DNA of 64,000 bases from NCBI GenBank assembly GCA_038881895.1, contig JAVZOV010000003.1:336181-400180 (forward strand). The letters run 5' to 3'. Positions 34,533 through 43,114 of this stretch are shown here, piece after piece. The notes under the pieces are model-generated. The model was not told the DNA's origin and did no database searches. It worked only from the letters and a program-made list of their open reading frames with translations. Position numbers and translations under genes: made by a program. Origin of the DNA: Thermoprotei archaeon. GTDB lineage: Archaea > Thermoproteota > Thermoprotei > Gearchaeales > WAQG01. The stretch's first letter is position 1; every line of letters starts with the position of its first letter.

Positions 34533-34670
34533 ATCCCACAACGGTATGAGATACTGCAGGTTATAGTAAAGAAGGAGCATCTAGAGATAGCAAAGAGAGC
34601 GGCCAAGGTAGCTTCATCTAAGATCCCCATACCATCCAAGATAGAGATTGAGGAAATAGAAAAGAATTGA
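34533..34670 (+). pseudogene. Ribosomal protein uL16 (L10e) C-terminal fragment
   Basis: After a TGA the frame reads IPQRYEILQVIVKKEHLEIA then KRAAKVASSKIPIPSKIEIE and ends EIEKN. Archaeal uL16 proteins end in this way (…ILxVVKVKKEHLDFAKEAL..ASKKLPxxTRIEI). Only ~45 codons are present and the rest of the gene is absent. The intact essential gene must lie elsewhere. The fragment was probably brought here by an element-linked rearrangement. Confidence 0.5.
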
Positions 34671-34776
34671 GCTCCTGTTTTCTTCTGCTCAAGAAGCTAG
34701 AAGACTGGTCTAGAGTGCTTATGTTTTCTCTTCTGGTTTATGATTAGAATTGTCACTTTCTGGTAAAAGCATGAAG

Positions 34777-35394
34777 CTAGAACAAGGTTATGAAAAGCAA
34801 ATATACTACGAGGTTAACCGCTGTAACCAATGCTCCTACTCTAAGGAACGTTGTGAATTTTATAGTTGTGTTGAACTTGCTTTCAACAACTTCAAGTATT
34901 ATTATGTTAGATGCTGCTCCAAAGAGAGTTAAATTTCCAGCAATAGTTGAGGACATTGCCAGGGATATCCAAGCCTTAACATCCTCTCCAGTAAATCCAA
35001 GAGTGTTCATATAATTTATGAAGAGCTTGACAAAAGGCACGTTGCTTAATAGCTGGCTAAGTATTATTGATGTAGTGGAAATTTCAATGAGCTCGAATAG
35101 ACTGTTTGGCTTGCTTTTCATGAAAAGGGATATCATGTCGCTTGAAACTCCGCTGTTCCATATCCCCTGCATTGCTATGAACATTGTTATGAAGAACATT
35201 ATTGTCCCCCAGTCAATTTCCTTGATTACTTTTCTGGGCTCCTCCACAAAGAAGTACATGGCTGAAGCTACGAGAAAAGGTATGAATCCTATTTCCTCGA
35301 TATGAGGGCCTCCGCTCAACCTAAGTATGTCGTTGGCAAGCATGAGAGATATAACTGAAATGAGGGAAAGGGAAGCAATTAGGGGTTCTGAACT
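34777..35394 (-). pseudogene. ArsB/NhaD-type permease, C-terminal half (split by IS607-like element)
   Basis: The frame runs from the element border (SSEPLIASLSLISVISL) through LANDILRLSGGPHIEEIGFI, WGTIMFFITMFIAMQGIW, QLLSNVPFVKLFINYM and STIAGNLTLFGAASNIIILE to a final helix. These are the second-half motifs of the ion transporter (ArsB/CitMHS) superfamily. The first half is at 36832-37542. Without the insertion the two join into one protein of about 430 residues. Confidence 0.75.
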
Positions 35395-36610
35395 AAGTAT
35401 GGATATGTGTGGAATCCATACTTAGTCCTTGAGCCTCATCCCTCTTGTCCTCCTCAGGGTTCATCGGAGGACTCATCGAGGTTAGCTCCTTTCGGGGTGA
35501 ACCCATGAATCCCCACATCCTAAGGAATGTTTTCCAAATGTTTATTGATGCATTCTTCTGCCTATCGATTACAAGTCCGCATTTTGGGCACTCGAAGACT
35601 GCTCCTCTTAGGTCTTTATTATAGTACCCGCATTTGGAGCAGGTCTTTGAGGTGCCCTTCGCCTTCACATACATGGTAGCATAACCATTCCACGCAGATT
35701 TGTATTCTACGTACTTTTGTAGTTTGATGTAATTGTGCTTGCTGTTCTGCCTGTTCATGCTCCTACTCTTCGTCCTAGCAATCCTCTCCTTGAAGTTCGT
35801 CAGGTCCTCGAAGACGTTTGTCCTGCCTGAGAGCTGCCTGGCCAGCTTGTGCAGCGCGTCGTCAACCCTGTTCCTCTCCCTCGAGCGGTACTTCTTCAGG
35901 AGCCTCTTCCTCGTTTTCTCTGGAAGCTTTTGGATGACTCTTCTCTTCAGCTCGTAGATCCTGTGGATGGTGTAGATCTCTTTCAGGTCTATGGAACAGT
36001 GATCCCGGCCGTCGAAGCCGTCCAGGGATAGGAGGTTCGTGTCCCAGGCAATCGGTTTCTCGACCTTCAGCCCCACCCTCTTCCTGACCGTCACCAGGAG
36101 CCTGTCCCGCTTGAGTATGAGTTCGCCGAGCTCTAAACCCCTTATCCTATCCCAGCACCACGCCTTCCTCAAATCTACGGTCACGCTTTCTTCATAGGGT
36201 TTAATCGAAATCCTGAGCACGCCGTCCCTGTGACTGTAGAGGGTTTCCTTGACCCTCACGAACTTCCTCTTCAGTTCAGGCCTACTTCTTCCTGCCCGCC
36301 CATGAAGGTATCTCTTCCTCCAGGACTCGAGCACGGAATAAGCCTGTTTTATCGCTGAGTCCACGTAATGCTTGGAGTAAACCCATCCTCTGAGGTGCTT
36401 ATCTCTAAGCCCTTTCCTAAAAGCCTTGTCTTTCCTCAAAAACGGTATAAGCCTCTTCTCATTCCTATTCCATGCAATGTTCCTCCATAAATCATCCAAG
36501 ATAGAGTTTAAGATGCGCATGTAGTCCTCTATAAGCTCACTTACCTCAAGGTTATATGGTATCGAGTACGCTTTAACCAACAAGCTTCTTGACACCTTCA
36601 ACAACCTCAT
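35393..36610 (-). CDS. tnpB: TnpB RNA-guided nuclease of IS607-like element
   Basis: 405 residues, all expected parts present. The N-terminus is KVSRSLLVKAYSIPYN with GWVYSKHYVDSAIKQAYSVL. RuvC I is AWDTNLLSLDGFDG, RuvC II NVFEDLTNFKERI (Glu kept), the zinc ribbon SKTCSKCGYY..FECPKCGL, and RuvC III IDRQKNASINIWKTF. The tail (GFMGSPRKELTSMSPPM) is encoded by sequence that recurs as orphan fragments at 37970 and 56950, so it probably doubles as guide-RNA sequence. The start overlaps the HTH gene by 38 bases. Confidence 0.88.
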   Translation of the reverse strand: MRLLKVSRSLLVKAYSIPYNLEVSELIEDYMRILNSILDDLWRNIAWNRNEKRLIPFLRKDKAFRKGLRDKHLRGWVYSKHYVDSAIKQAYSVLESWRKRYLHGRAGRSRPELKRKFVRVKETLYSHRDGVLRISIKPYEESVTVDLRKAWCWDRIRGLELGELILKRDRLLVTVRKRVGLKVEKPIAWDTNLLSLDGFDGRDHCSIDLKEIYTIHRIYELKRRVIQKLPEKTRKRLLKKYRSRERNRVDDALHKLARQLSGRTNVFEDLTNFKERIARTKSRSMNRQNSKHNYIKLQKYVEYKSAWNGYATMYVKAKGTSKTCSKCGYYNKDLRGAVFECPKCGLVIDRQKNASINIWKTFLRMWGFMGSPRKELTSMSPPMNPEEDKRDEAQGLSMDSTHIHT

Positions 36611-36815
36611 TATACTTACGGCTTCTCATGCCTACAATAATTCTTTCCTCTCTTAAACTAAGAACACGTTTTATTTCACTTTCAGGGATCCTCCTACGTC
36701 CTCCAACAGTCCTAACACACCTTATTTTACCCTGTTTATCCCATTGCTGAATAGTCCATGTGGTGACTCCAAGAAGCTTCCTCGCCTCCTTGATTGTATA
36801 GAGCTTTTCGGACAT
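36573..36815 (-). CDS. Short MerR-like HTH protein of IS607-like element
   Basis: 80 residues: SEKLYTIKEARKLLGVTTWT, IQQWDKQGKIRCVRTVGGRR and RIPESEIKRVL are the classical IS607 TnpA DNA-binding domain. The recombinase part (Y-A-R-V-S) never follows; instead a basic helix (GMRSRKYNEVVEGVKKLVG) ends the protein. I chose ATG 36815 because AGGAG lies 7 bases upstream; the ATG six bases earlier is too close. All three HTH genes in the window have this short form. Confidence 0.75.
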   Translation of the reverse strand: MSEKLYTIKEARKLLGVTTWTIQQWDKQGKIRCVRTVGGRRRIPESEIKRVLSLREERIIVGMRSRKYNEVVEGVKKLVG

Positions 36816-36831
36816 CAACATTCTCCTATAT

Positions 36832-37542
36832 CTACCAATATTTAAACACATCTATTTTGAAACTGCTGAAAAAGGCATCTCTTTTGTTTTTCAGGCTCTC
36901 CTCTGCTATGAGGCCAAGTTCAATCCCTTTCCTTGGAACCTTGAGAAGGAATGAAATGATCACAGGGGTGATGATTAGATTGATGAGTGTTGGAACGAAT
37001 AAGTAAAATATGAAAGATATGAAAGGTGCCTTCATGCCGGAGCTCACAGAGATCAGAACGTTCTGTGGATTTCCCATTGGCGTTGTAACTGAGCCTATGG
37101 TTATGGAGAATGCTAGAACAAGGAGGAGTGCCTCAAGAGAAATGCCAGTGGCTCTTGATATCATGTATATTATGGGAGGGCCCATCACAGCTATAGTATC
37201 ATTGACAGCAAATGCTGCCATGAGACCGAATATGATGGAAGCGACAATCATTATGCTATACGTCGATTTGAGCTTGGTTATGAACCAATATGATAGGAGG
37301 CTCAAAAGGCCAGAGGATTCAGCAAGTGAAACAATACTGAACATGCCAATGAGAAAGAATATTACATTGAGATCTATCACTGTTGGTAGCTCCTCTATGC
37401 TGACCAGTCTACCAATGATGCTGAGAAAGGCAAGAAATGACATGAAGGCCCACACGGGCATTTTTGGATTCCTAGATCTGAGCATGAGGAAGGATATCAG
37501 CATTATTAACATCAGCCAGCCCAGAAGATACTGGAATGTCAA
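36832..37542 (-). pseudogene. ArsB/NhaD-type permease, N-terminal half (split by IS607-like element)
   Basis: 236 residues from TTG 37542. Membrane helices include LGWLMLIMLISFLML, then TVIDLNVIFFLIGMFSIVSL, AFAVNDTIAVMGPPIIYMI and GSVTTPMGNPQNVLISVSSG, the paired re-entrant loop motifs of ArsB/CitMHS ion transporters. The last ~10 residues (FKIDVFKYW) come from the element end. Substrate unknown (anion, Na+ or arsenite types all share this fold). Confidence 0.75.
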
Positions 37543-37593
37543 GAGTGCTCACCAGCAATGAATCAGAAAAAGAGCTTATAAACTCTTTTTCTA

Positions 37594-37837
37594 TTAATGG
37601 TTCATGTGCGACAAAAAGCAGAGTGTCATCCGAATATCTCTGATTTCTTTCCACATCTTGGTTTGCTCTTCTCCTAATTTTCTAATTTCTTTCCATATTT
37701 TGTTTTGTGCTTCTGTTAGTGTGTCTAGTTTTTTTTAGTATTTCTGATAGTCCTAGATAGCCTGCTACTGTGTAGCGGAATTCCACATCCTTCTCAAGCA
37801 GACTCAAGAACTCCTTCTTTAAATTTACACTCATCAT
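37594..37837 (-). pseudogene. Coiled-coil PD-(D/E)XK-type (DUF3782-like) protein, N-terminal remnant
   Basis: Starts MSVNLKKEFLSLLEKDVEF then RYTVAGYLGLSEILKK, a start typical of this archaeal coiled-coil/nuclease family. At an 8-base T run (about 37731-37738) the frame shifts. The other frame continues LDTLTEAQNKIWKEIRKLGE then EQTKMWKEIRDIRMTL. The nuclease domain is missing. TATA-like tttatatattg (37856-37866) would give a nearly leaderless transcript. Confidence 0.55.
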
Positions 37838-38174
37838 GCAAGTATTACATAAAACAATATATAAATCCATTGCAGCGCTCAAAATATTACAATCATGAAT
37901 GCCTCTAAATTTAATATAATAACAATATTTGTGTCATGGGTTCTAAGTTACGTGGTCTTTGACGTGCATAGTTTTTCACTCTCGATTTTGAGGGCTTTTC
38001 GGGTGAACCCATGGATCCCCGCACCTCGTTAACCTGCCCCCATAGGAAGCCGTGCTTCCGGAGCGGAGGGTGCGCTAGAGCTGTTCCTTAGATTTACGTA
38101 TCTCGCATCCACGCTTATCCATTTGAGCCCTTCCATCGCGGAACTGCTAACTGCGGTACAAGTTTTTCATGGTC
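37838..38174. other. 337-base spacer with orphan TnpB guide/right-end sequence
   Basis: Bases about 37970-38060 read on the minus strand CTCCGCTCCGGAAGCACGG, then GGGGATCCATGGGTTCACCC. They match the region encoding the TnpB tail at 35490-35520 and the orphan piece at 56950-57060. No gene surrounds it. The remainder, to rmlD, is unassigned. Confidence 0.45.
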
Positions 38175-39071
38175 TTAAGTTAGAACAAAAGTATGGTTTG
38201 TTTCTTCTTTCATTTTTTTAAGTGCGTGTTCGAGCTCTAGGGGTTTTTGGTTTAAAATTTTTAATGCCTTTTTTATATCTAATGAGGAGTCTTTTGGTCT
38301 TTTTGCTTTCCATGACATTTCGTTTATTTTTGCTTGTTTGATTAAATCGGGGTTTAAGTCGAATATTTCAGCTAACTTTTTGGCGAAGTTGTATCGACTT
38401 GTTCTGGTTGCTCCTGCTGTGTGGAGAATGCCTGTTATTTCTCTCTCAGCGATTTCTAAAAGCATTTCCGCAAGGTTAGTGTTCAATGTGGGTGAAACGT
38501 ATTGATCTGTTATTATTTTTATTTCTTTTCCTTGTTTTAGATTGTTTATTATCCATGTTGCAAAATTCTGTTTATGTGTGTAGGCCCAACCATAAATGAC
38601 GCTCGCTCGGGCAATACAATATTTTGTGTTGCTCTCTTTAGTAAACTCTTCACCCTTAAGTTTGGTGTAACCGTAATAGTTAATTGGGTTTGGTGCGTCT
38701 TCCTCTGAATATAGTCCTTTTTCCCCATCGAAAACGTAGTCTGTTGATACGTAAATCATGTGTGAGTCGATGTTGGCCGATGCTTTTGCGATGTTTTTTG
38801 TTGCTTCAGCATTTATTTTCCAAGCTAGTTCTTTATTTATTTCGCTTCCTTCAACATCTGTGTATGCGGCTGCGTGTATTATGGTGTCAGGTTTAAGTTG
38901 GAAGATCTTTTCAAATAGTTTATCTCTGTTGGTTATGTCAAGTTGGATGGATATTCCGATATCGACCTTGTGTTCATTATAAATTGCGTAAACTTCGTGT
39001 CCTTTTTTCAGGGCGATTTGAACTATTTTGTGACCCAATAGCCCGCTGGCGCCTGTCACGAGAATTTTCAT
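38175..39071 (-). CDS. rmlD: dTDP-4-dehydrorhamnose reductase
   Basis: 298 residues. KILVTGASGLLGHKIVQIAL binds NAD(P)H, VSTDYVFDGEKGLYSEED is the active-site strand, and the catalytic YYGYTKLKGEEF gives YxxxK. NEMSWKAKRPKDSSLDIKKA is the family's C-terminal sugar-binding end. It makes dTDP-L-rhamnose in the last step of the pathway. ATG 39071 follows the rmlB stop by two bases; a GTG nine bases earlier is less likely. Confidence 0.92.
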   Translation of the reverse strand: MKILVTGASGLLGHKIVQIALKKGHEVYAIYNEHKVDIGISIQLDITNRDKLFEKIFQLKPDTIIHAAAYTDVEGSEINKELAWKINAEATKNIAKASANIDSHMIYVSTDYVFDGEKGLYSEEDAPNPINYYGYTKLKGEEFTKESNTKYCIARASVIYGWAYTHKQNFATWIINNLKQGKEIKIITDQYVSPTLNTNLAEMLLEIAEREITGILHTAGATRTSRYNFAKKLAEIFDLNPDLIKQAKINEMSWKAKRPKDSSLDIKKALKILNQKPLELEHALKKMKEETNHTFVLT

Positions 39072-39073
39072 AA

Positions 39074-40069
39074 TTACCACTTAATCTTCCATGGTGTTGG
39101 ATGAAGAACTTCTTGGGTTGCTATGGGTTTCCACCACCACTCATTATTCATGTACCAGTCAATTGTGGCTTTTAGGGCTTCCTGAAAATTGTGTTCTGGT
39201 TTCCATCCGAGTTCGTTTCTGATTTTTGATGAGTCAAGGCTATATCTGATGTCATGACCAGGTCTATCTTCTACGAATGTAATTAAGTTTAATGGTTTGT
39301 TCATGAGGCTTAGAATTTGTGTTACTAATTCAATGTTTTGGAGTTCGTTTCCTGCTGAAACATTGTAAATTTCTCCGCCTTTACCTTTAGTGAGGAGGAG
39401 TGTAAGTGCTGTAGAAAAATCTTTTACATATATCCAATCTCTTACGTTTTGTCCTTTGCCATAAATTGGTATGGGAAGATTTGAGTGTGCTCTAATGATG
39501 GTTTTGGGGATTAATTTCTCAGGAAACTGATATGGACCGAAGTTATTAGTGCTTCTAACTATAACGACGTCTAAGTCGTAGGTTCTGTGGTAGGCTAACG
39601 CAAACATGTCTGCTGCAGCTTTGCTAGCTGAGTAAGGTGAAGAGGGTTTAAGCCTATCCTCCTCTTGAAAAGATCCCTGAAGAATATCTCCATACACTTC
39701 GTCTGTTGATACGTGCACCACTCTTTTTTTAAGCTTTACGCATGCTTCAAAAATGGTTAATGCGCCTATGACATTACTCTTTATGAAGGGCCATGGGTTT
39801 GCTATGCTTCTGTCTACATGTGTCTCAGCAGCAATGTTAACGACGATATCTACTTGATTTATGATTTTATTAACGAGACGCTTGTTAGCAATATCCCCCT
39901 TTATGAAACTATATCTTATATCCTTTTCAATATCCTTCAAGTTAGCAATATTAGAACCAGAGGAAAGACTATCCAGATTTATCACTCTAACATCCCTGAA
40001 TTCATGCAGAATGTAACGTATGAAGTTGCTTCCTATGAAGCCAAGACCACCTGTCACGAGAATTTTCAT
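39074..40069 (-). CDS. rmlB: dTDP-glucose 4,6-dehydratase
   Basis: 331 residues of an extended SDR. GGLGFIGSNFIRYIL binds NAD, and AAETHVDRSIANPWPF and VSTDEVYGDILQGSF carry the dehydratase-specific Asp-Glu pair after Thr. YSASKAAADMFALAYH is YxxxK, and RSTNNFGPYQFPEKLIP follows. It converts dTDP-glucose to dTDP-4-keto-6-deoxyglucose. It lies between rmlC and rmlD in one operon. Confidence 0.93.
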   Translation of the reverse strand: MKILVTGGLGFIGSNFIRYILHEFRDVRVINLDSLSSGSNIANLKDIEKDIRYSFIKGDIANKRLVNKIINQVDIVVNIAAETHVDRSIANPWPFIKSNVIGALTIFEACVKLKKRVVHVSTDEVYGDILQGSFQEEDRLKPSSPYSASKAAADMFALAYHRTYDLDVVIVRSTNNFGPYQFPEKLIPKTIIRAHSNLPIPIYGKGQNVRDWIYVKDFSTALTLLLTKGKGGEIYNVSAGNELQNIELVTQILSLMNKPLNLITFVEDRPGHDIRYSLDSSKIRNELGWKPEHNFQEALKATIDWYMNNEWWWKPIATQEVLHPTPWKIKW

Positions 40070-40078
40070 GACAAAACC

Positions 40079-40603
40079 CTACTTATAGGGTGGATAAAAC
40101 CAATCCCAAGGCTTATTGCATCTCGAATCATCTTCTTTCCCGTTAATCTCCTTAGGAATTATTAAAGGGTCGTTCCAAGGTCTTCTTAACTCATCAGGAT
40201 TTCCATAATCATATAATCTGTTAGTGAAGTAAATTGTTAGGGATGGTGTATTACTAACTGTTTTCGTGCCGTGCCAGTATTTTCCTGGTATGCGGATTAT
40301 GCTCGGCTTTCTTTCATCAGCAATTATCTCTACTAGCTTTCTGCTTTCTTCATCATAAGCACATATTTTCATAGCTCCTTTCAAAACAAGGAAGTAATCT
40401 ATCTGTCCCCTCTCATGCTTATGCCAAGCTCTTACGATGCCAGGGTAACTGTAACTTATGTTAGCTTGGGCTATCCATTCCTCACCTAGAAGGTGTTTCC
40501 AATCGATCCTCAAAGCCTCGGCAAAGAATCCTCTTTCATCTGGGAGTACTTTAAGCTCGTAAGCCTTAACACCTTCTAAGGGGTATTCTTTGACTTCGCT
40601 CAT
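40079..40603 (-). CDS. rmlC: dTDP-4-dehydrorhamnose 3,5-epimerase
   Basis: 174-residue cupin. DERGFFAEALRIDWKHLLGE and YSYPGIVRAWHKHERGQIDY are followed by FLVLKGAMKICAYDEESRKL and IIRIPGKYWHGTKTVSN. The conserved histidine in RAWHKH is the expected catalytic base. It epimerises the 4-keto sugar before reduction by RmlD. Its ATG overlaps the rmlA stop by four bases. Confidence 0.9.
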   Translation of the reverse strand: MSEVKEYPLEGVKAYELKVLPDERGFFAEALRIDWKHLLGEEWIAQANISYSYPGIVRAWHKHERGQIDYFLVLKGAMKICAYDEESRKLVEIIADERKPSIIRIPGKYWHGTKTVSNTPSLTIYFTNRLYDYGNPDELRRPWNDPLIIPKEINGKEDDSRCNKPWDWFYPPYK

Positions 40604-41661
40604 AATATCACCTCCGAATAATCTGCTACATTAAACTTATGTGCATTTGCAAATCCCTTCTTGATTATTTTTGCGTTTCTCCCAATTAGGCTTTCCTCAA
40701 TCCTATTAACATCCTCGATAACAGCATTATTTAAGACTATGGAGTATTCTATGCTACTGTTTATTATCCTGACATTATCACCTATGCTTGTATAAGGACC
40801 TATGAGCGAGTTCTCGATATGGCAGTATTCACCTATTACAGCAGGCCCTCTAACAGTACACTTTACTATTTTTGTGCCTTTTCCAATAGAAACTCTTCCA
40901 TCAACCTTTGAATCTATGATCTCTCCTTCTATTTTTCTATTAATCCTTTCGTCTAAGATCAGAGAATTAGCATAAAGGACATCATCTTTCTTTCCTGTAT
41001 CAAGCCACCATCCTTTGACAAATTCATAGTTAACTTTGTGACCATTATCGATCAGCATTTGAATGGCTTCAGTGATCTCATACTCTCCACGCCAACTCGG
41101 TTTAAGTTTCTTAATCATTTTAAATATTATCGGGGTGAAGAAATAAACTCCAACTATAGCATAGTTGCTTGGAGGTTCTTTTGGCTTCTCTACTAATCCA
41201 ACAAGCTTCCCGCTCTTGTCAAACTTTGCCACTCCAAATCTGGTGGGATCTTCAACCTCTTTTAAAAGGATCATAGCGTCATAATCACTCTCAACGAACT
41301 TATCCAAGTATTCCTTTATACCGTTTTGAAGCATATTATCTCCAAGGTAAACAACAAACCTATCATTACCAACAAACTCTTCACAGAGGCTGATTGCATG
41401 TGCTATACCTTTTGGAAATCCTTGGTAAATATAAGTTATGCGTGCGCCAAACTTAGATCCATCAGCATAATACTCACGTACAAGTTCAGGGAAAGTCTCG
41501 CCTAAGATTATTGCTACCTCCTTTATGCCAGAGGAGATTAAGTCTTCAAGCACATACTGACTTATGGGCTTGTTAGCGACCGGTATGAGTTGTTTAGGTC
41601 CTGTATAAGTAAGTGGTCTAAGTCTAGTTCCAGCACCGCCATGGAGAATTATTCCTTTCAA
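40600..41661 (-). CDS. rmlA: Glucose-1-phosphate thymidylyltransferase, long form
   Basis: 353 residues. The nucleotidyltransferase domain has LHGGAGTRLRPLTYTGPKQL, YLGDNMLQNG, GLVEKPKEPPSNYAIVGVYF and GWWLDTGKKDD. A left-handed beta-helix tail (VSIGKGTKIVKCTVRGPAVI) follows, as in archaeal long RmlA proteins. It makes dTDP-glucose from dTTP and glucose-1-phosphate and leads the rmlACBD operon. A promoter lies about 40 bases upstream. Confidence 0.92.
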   Translation of the reverse strand: MKGIILHGGAGTRLRPLTYTGPKQLIPVANKPISQYVLEDLISSGIKEVAIILGETFPELVREYYADGSKFGARITYIYQGFPKGIAHAISLCEEFVGNDRFVVYLGDNMLQNGIKEYLDKFVESDYDAMILLKEVEDPTRFGVAKFDKSGKLVGLVEKPKEPPSNYAIVGVYFFTPIIFKMIKKLKPSWRGEYEITEAIQMLIDNGHKVNYEFVKGWWLDTGKKDDVLYANSLILDERINRKIEGEIIDSKVDGRVSIGKGTKIVKCTVRGPAVIGEYCHIENSLIGPYTSIGDNVRIINSSIEYSIVLNNAVIEDVNRIEESLIGRNAKIIKKGFANAHKFNVADYSEVIL

Positions 41662-41694
41662 ATGAAAACCACCTAATATCTTCTTTGTAGCAAA

Positions 41695-41704
41695 ATTATA
41701 TAAG
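41695..41704 (-). promoter_or_regulatory. TATA box of the rmlACBD operon
   Basis: CTTATATAAT on the minus strand, about 35 bases before rmlA. GGTGGT just before the start codon serves as the ribosome site. It makes rml a transcription unit separate from the galU-ugd genes upstream. Confidence 0.55.
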
Positions 41705-41791
41705 TATTCTCTGCAAAATGCAACAAGTTCAGATTAAAGTTCTCATTTCCTGTTAAATTCTTTTGTAATTGAGAGTTGCGATTTTGGATCT

Positions 41792-43114
41792 TCATTTTCC
41801 AAGTCCAATGGCTGAGAATGTGAGTTTTTGGCTGAATAATTTTGGATCATAAATTCTTCTACCGTCAATCACAATTGGTTGTTTCATGTTTTTTATGAAA
41901 TCCTCTGGTTTGAGATGTTTGAACTCATTCCACTCAGTAACGATGATAGCACAATCAGCATCTTTAATGCAATCAGTTAATGAAGGAGCATAAATGATTC
42001 TGTTGCCAAATATATGCCTTGCATTATCTATTGCGGCTGGGTCATAAACTGTAACATTAGCACCCAGTTCTAAAAACTTGTTAATAATCTTAATAGAAAC
42101 TGCTTCTCTCATATCATCAGTATTGGGCTTAAACGATAATCCAAGAATGGCAATTTTCTTGCCATGAAAGTCACCAATAAGATCTTTAGATAGCTCGATG
42201 GCTTTATAAGGTTGATCATTGTTCACATCAATAATGCTTTCTAAAAGTCTAGGTTCATAACCTAGGTTTTTAGTAAAGTTTATTAAAGCTCTTAGGTCTT
42301 TTGGGAAGCAACTTCCACCAAAACCAAGGCCAGCTTTAAGAAAAAGTGGTCCAATGCGTTTATCTAAACCAATACCTTTAGCAATAACTTCAACATCAGC
42401 ACCAGGAATTTTCTGAGCGATGTTGGCAATTTCATTAATGAAGCTTACTTTCATAGCAAGAAAGGCATTGTTGGAATACTTAATAAACTCAGCATTAACA
42501 AGATTAGTCCTGATTAAAGGAGGCATCTTCTCATCATAAAATATTCTCCATAGACTTTCTAAAACATCACCAGACTTTTCATCGAAACAACCAATCACGA
42601 TTCTATCAGGGTTAAAAGTATCCTCAACGGCACTACCTTCCTTTAAAAACTCAGGATTAACACAGATACCAAATTCACTTCCAACGATCTTTCCAGATTC
42701 TTCTTTAATAATTCTTATAATAACGTTCTCAGTGGTGCCGGGAACAACAGTGCTCTTCACAACGATTAAATGATAACTATTCTTTTCTTTAAGCATTTTT
42801 CCTATTAATCTACTTGCAGATTCAATATAAGACAGATCAATAGAACCATCAGATTTTGAGGGTGTTCCGACTGTTATGAATGTAATATCACTATTTAATA
42901 CAGCCTCTTTTGGATCAGTAACTGGTATGAAATTCTCTTTAGCCTTTTTAAAAAGTTCTTTAAGACCAGGTTCATAAATGTAAAGCTTACTATTTTTAAG
43001 CATCTTAATCTTATTTTCATCAACGTCGTAACCGTAAACTCTAAAATTTTTAGATGCTAATGCCAGTGCCGTTGAAAGGCCAACGTAACCTAAACCGAAG
43101 AAAGAAATTTTCAT
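41792..43114 (-). CDS. ugd: UDP-glucose 6-dehydrogenase (UDP-glucose/GDP-mannose dehydrogenase family)
   Basis: 440 residues. GLGYVGLSTALALASK binds NAD, TPSKSDGSIDLSYIESAS and VKSTVVPGTTENVI are family loops, and GFGGSCFPKDLRALINF holds the catalytic cysteine. SFKPNTDDMREAVSIKIINK and IVTEWNEFKHLKPEDF lie in the UDP-binding domain. It oxidises UDP-glucose to UDP-glucuronate. It follows the decarboxylase-like gene with a four-base overlap and galU before it, so the pathway order fits. A UDP-N-acetyl-sugar substrate is less likely given galU. Confidence 0.9.
   Translation of the reverse strand: MKISFFGLGYVGLSTALALASKNFRVYGYDVDENKIKMLKNSKLYIYEPGLKELFKKAKENFIPVTDPKEAVLNSDITFITVGTPSKSDGSIDLSYIESASRLIGKMLKEKNSYHLIVVKSTVVPGTTENVIIRIIKEESGKIVGSEFGICVNPEFLKEGSAVEDTFNPDRIVIGCFDEKSGDVLESLWRIFYDEKMPPLIRTNLVNAEFIKYSNNAFLAMKVSFINEIANIAQKIPGADVEVIAKGIGLDKRIGPLFLKAGLGFGGSCFPKDLRALINFTKNLGYEPRLLESIIDVNNDQPYKAIELSKDLIGDFHGKKIAILGLSFKPNTDDMREAVSIKIINKFLELGANVTVYDPAAIDNARHIFGNRIIYAPSLTDCIKDADCAIIVTEWNEFKHLKPEDFIKNMKQPIVIDGRRIYDPKLFSQKLTFSAIGLGK

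Larger units (their letters stand above)
35393..36868 (-). mobile_element. IS607-like element (HTH + TnpB) inserted in a permease gene
   Basis: On the minus strand the element starts at CAGTTTCAAAATAGATGTG, has a TATA-like tttaaatatt, a short HTH gene, tnpB overlapping it, and ends about 35393. Permease coding sequence abuts both sides. The serine recombinase domain normally needed for IS607 movement is missing from the HTH gene. Confidence 0.75.

Noticed and set aside
34790..35305. Plus-strand frames opposite the permease half
   Set aside because: Mirror of hydrophobic codons on the real strand; no family features.
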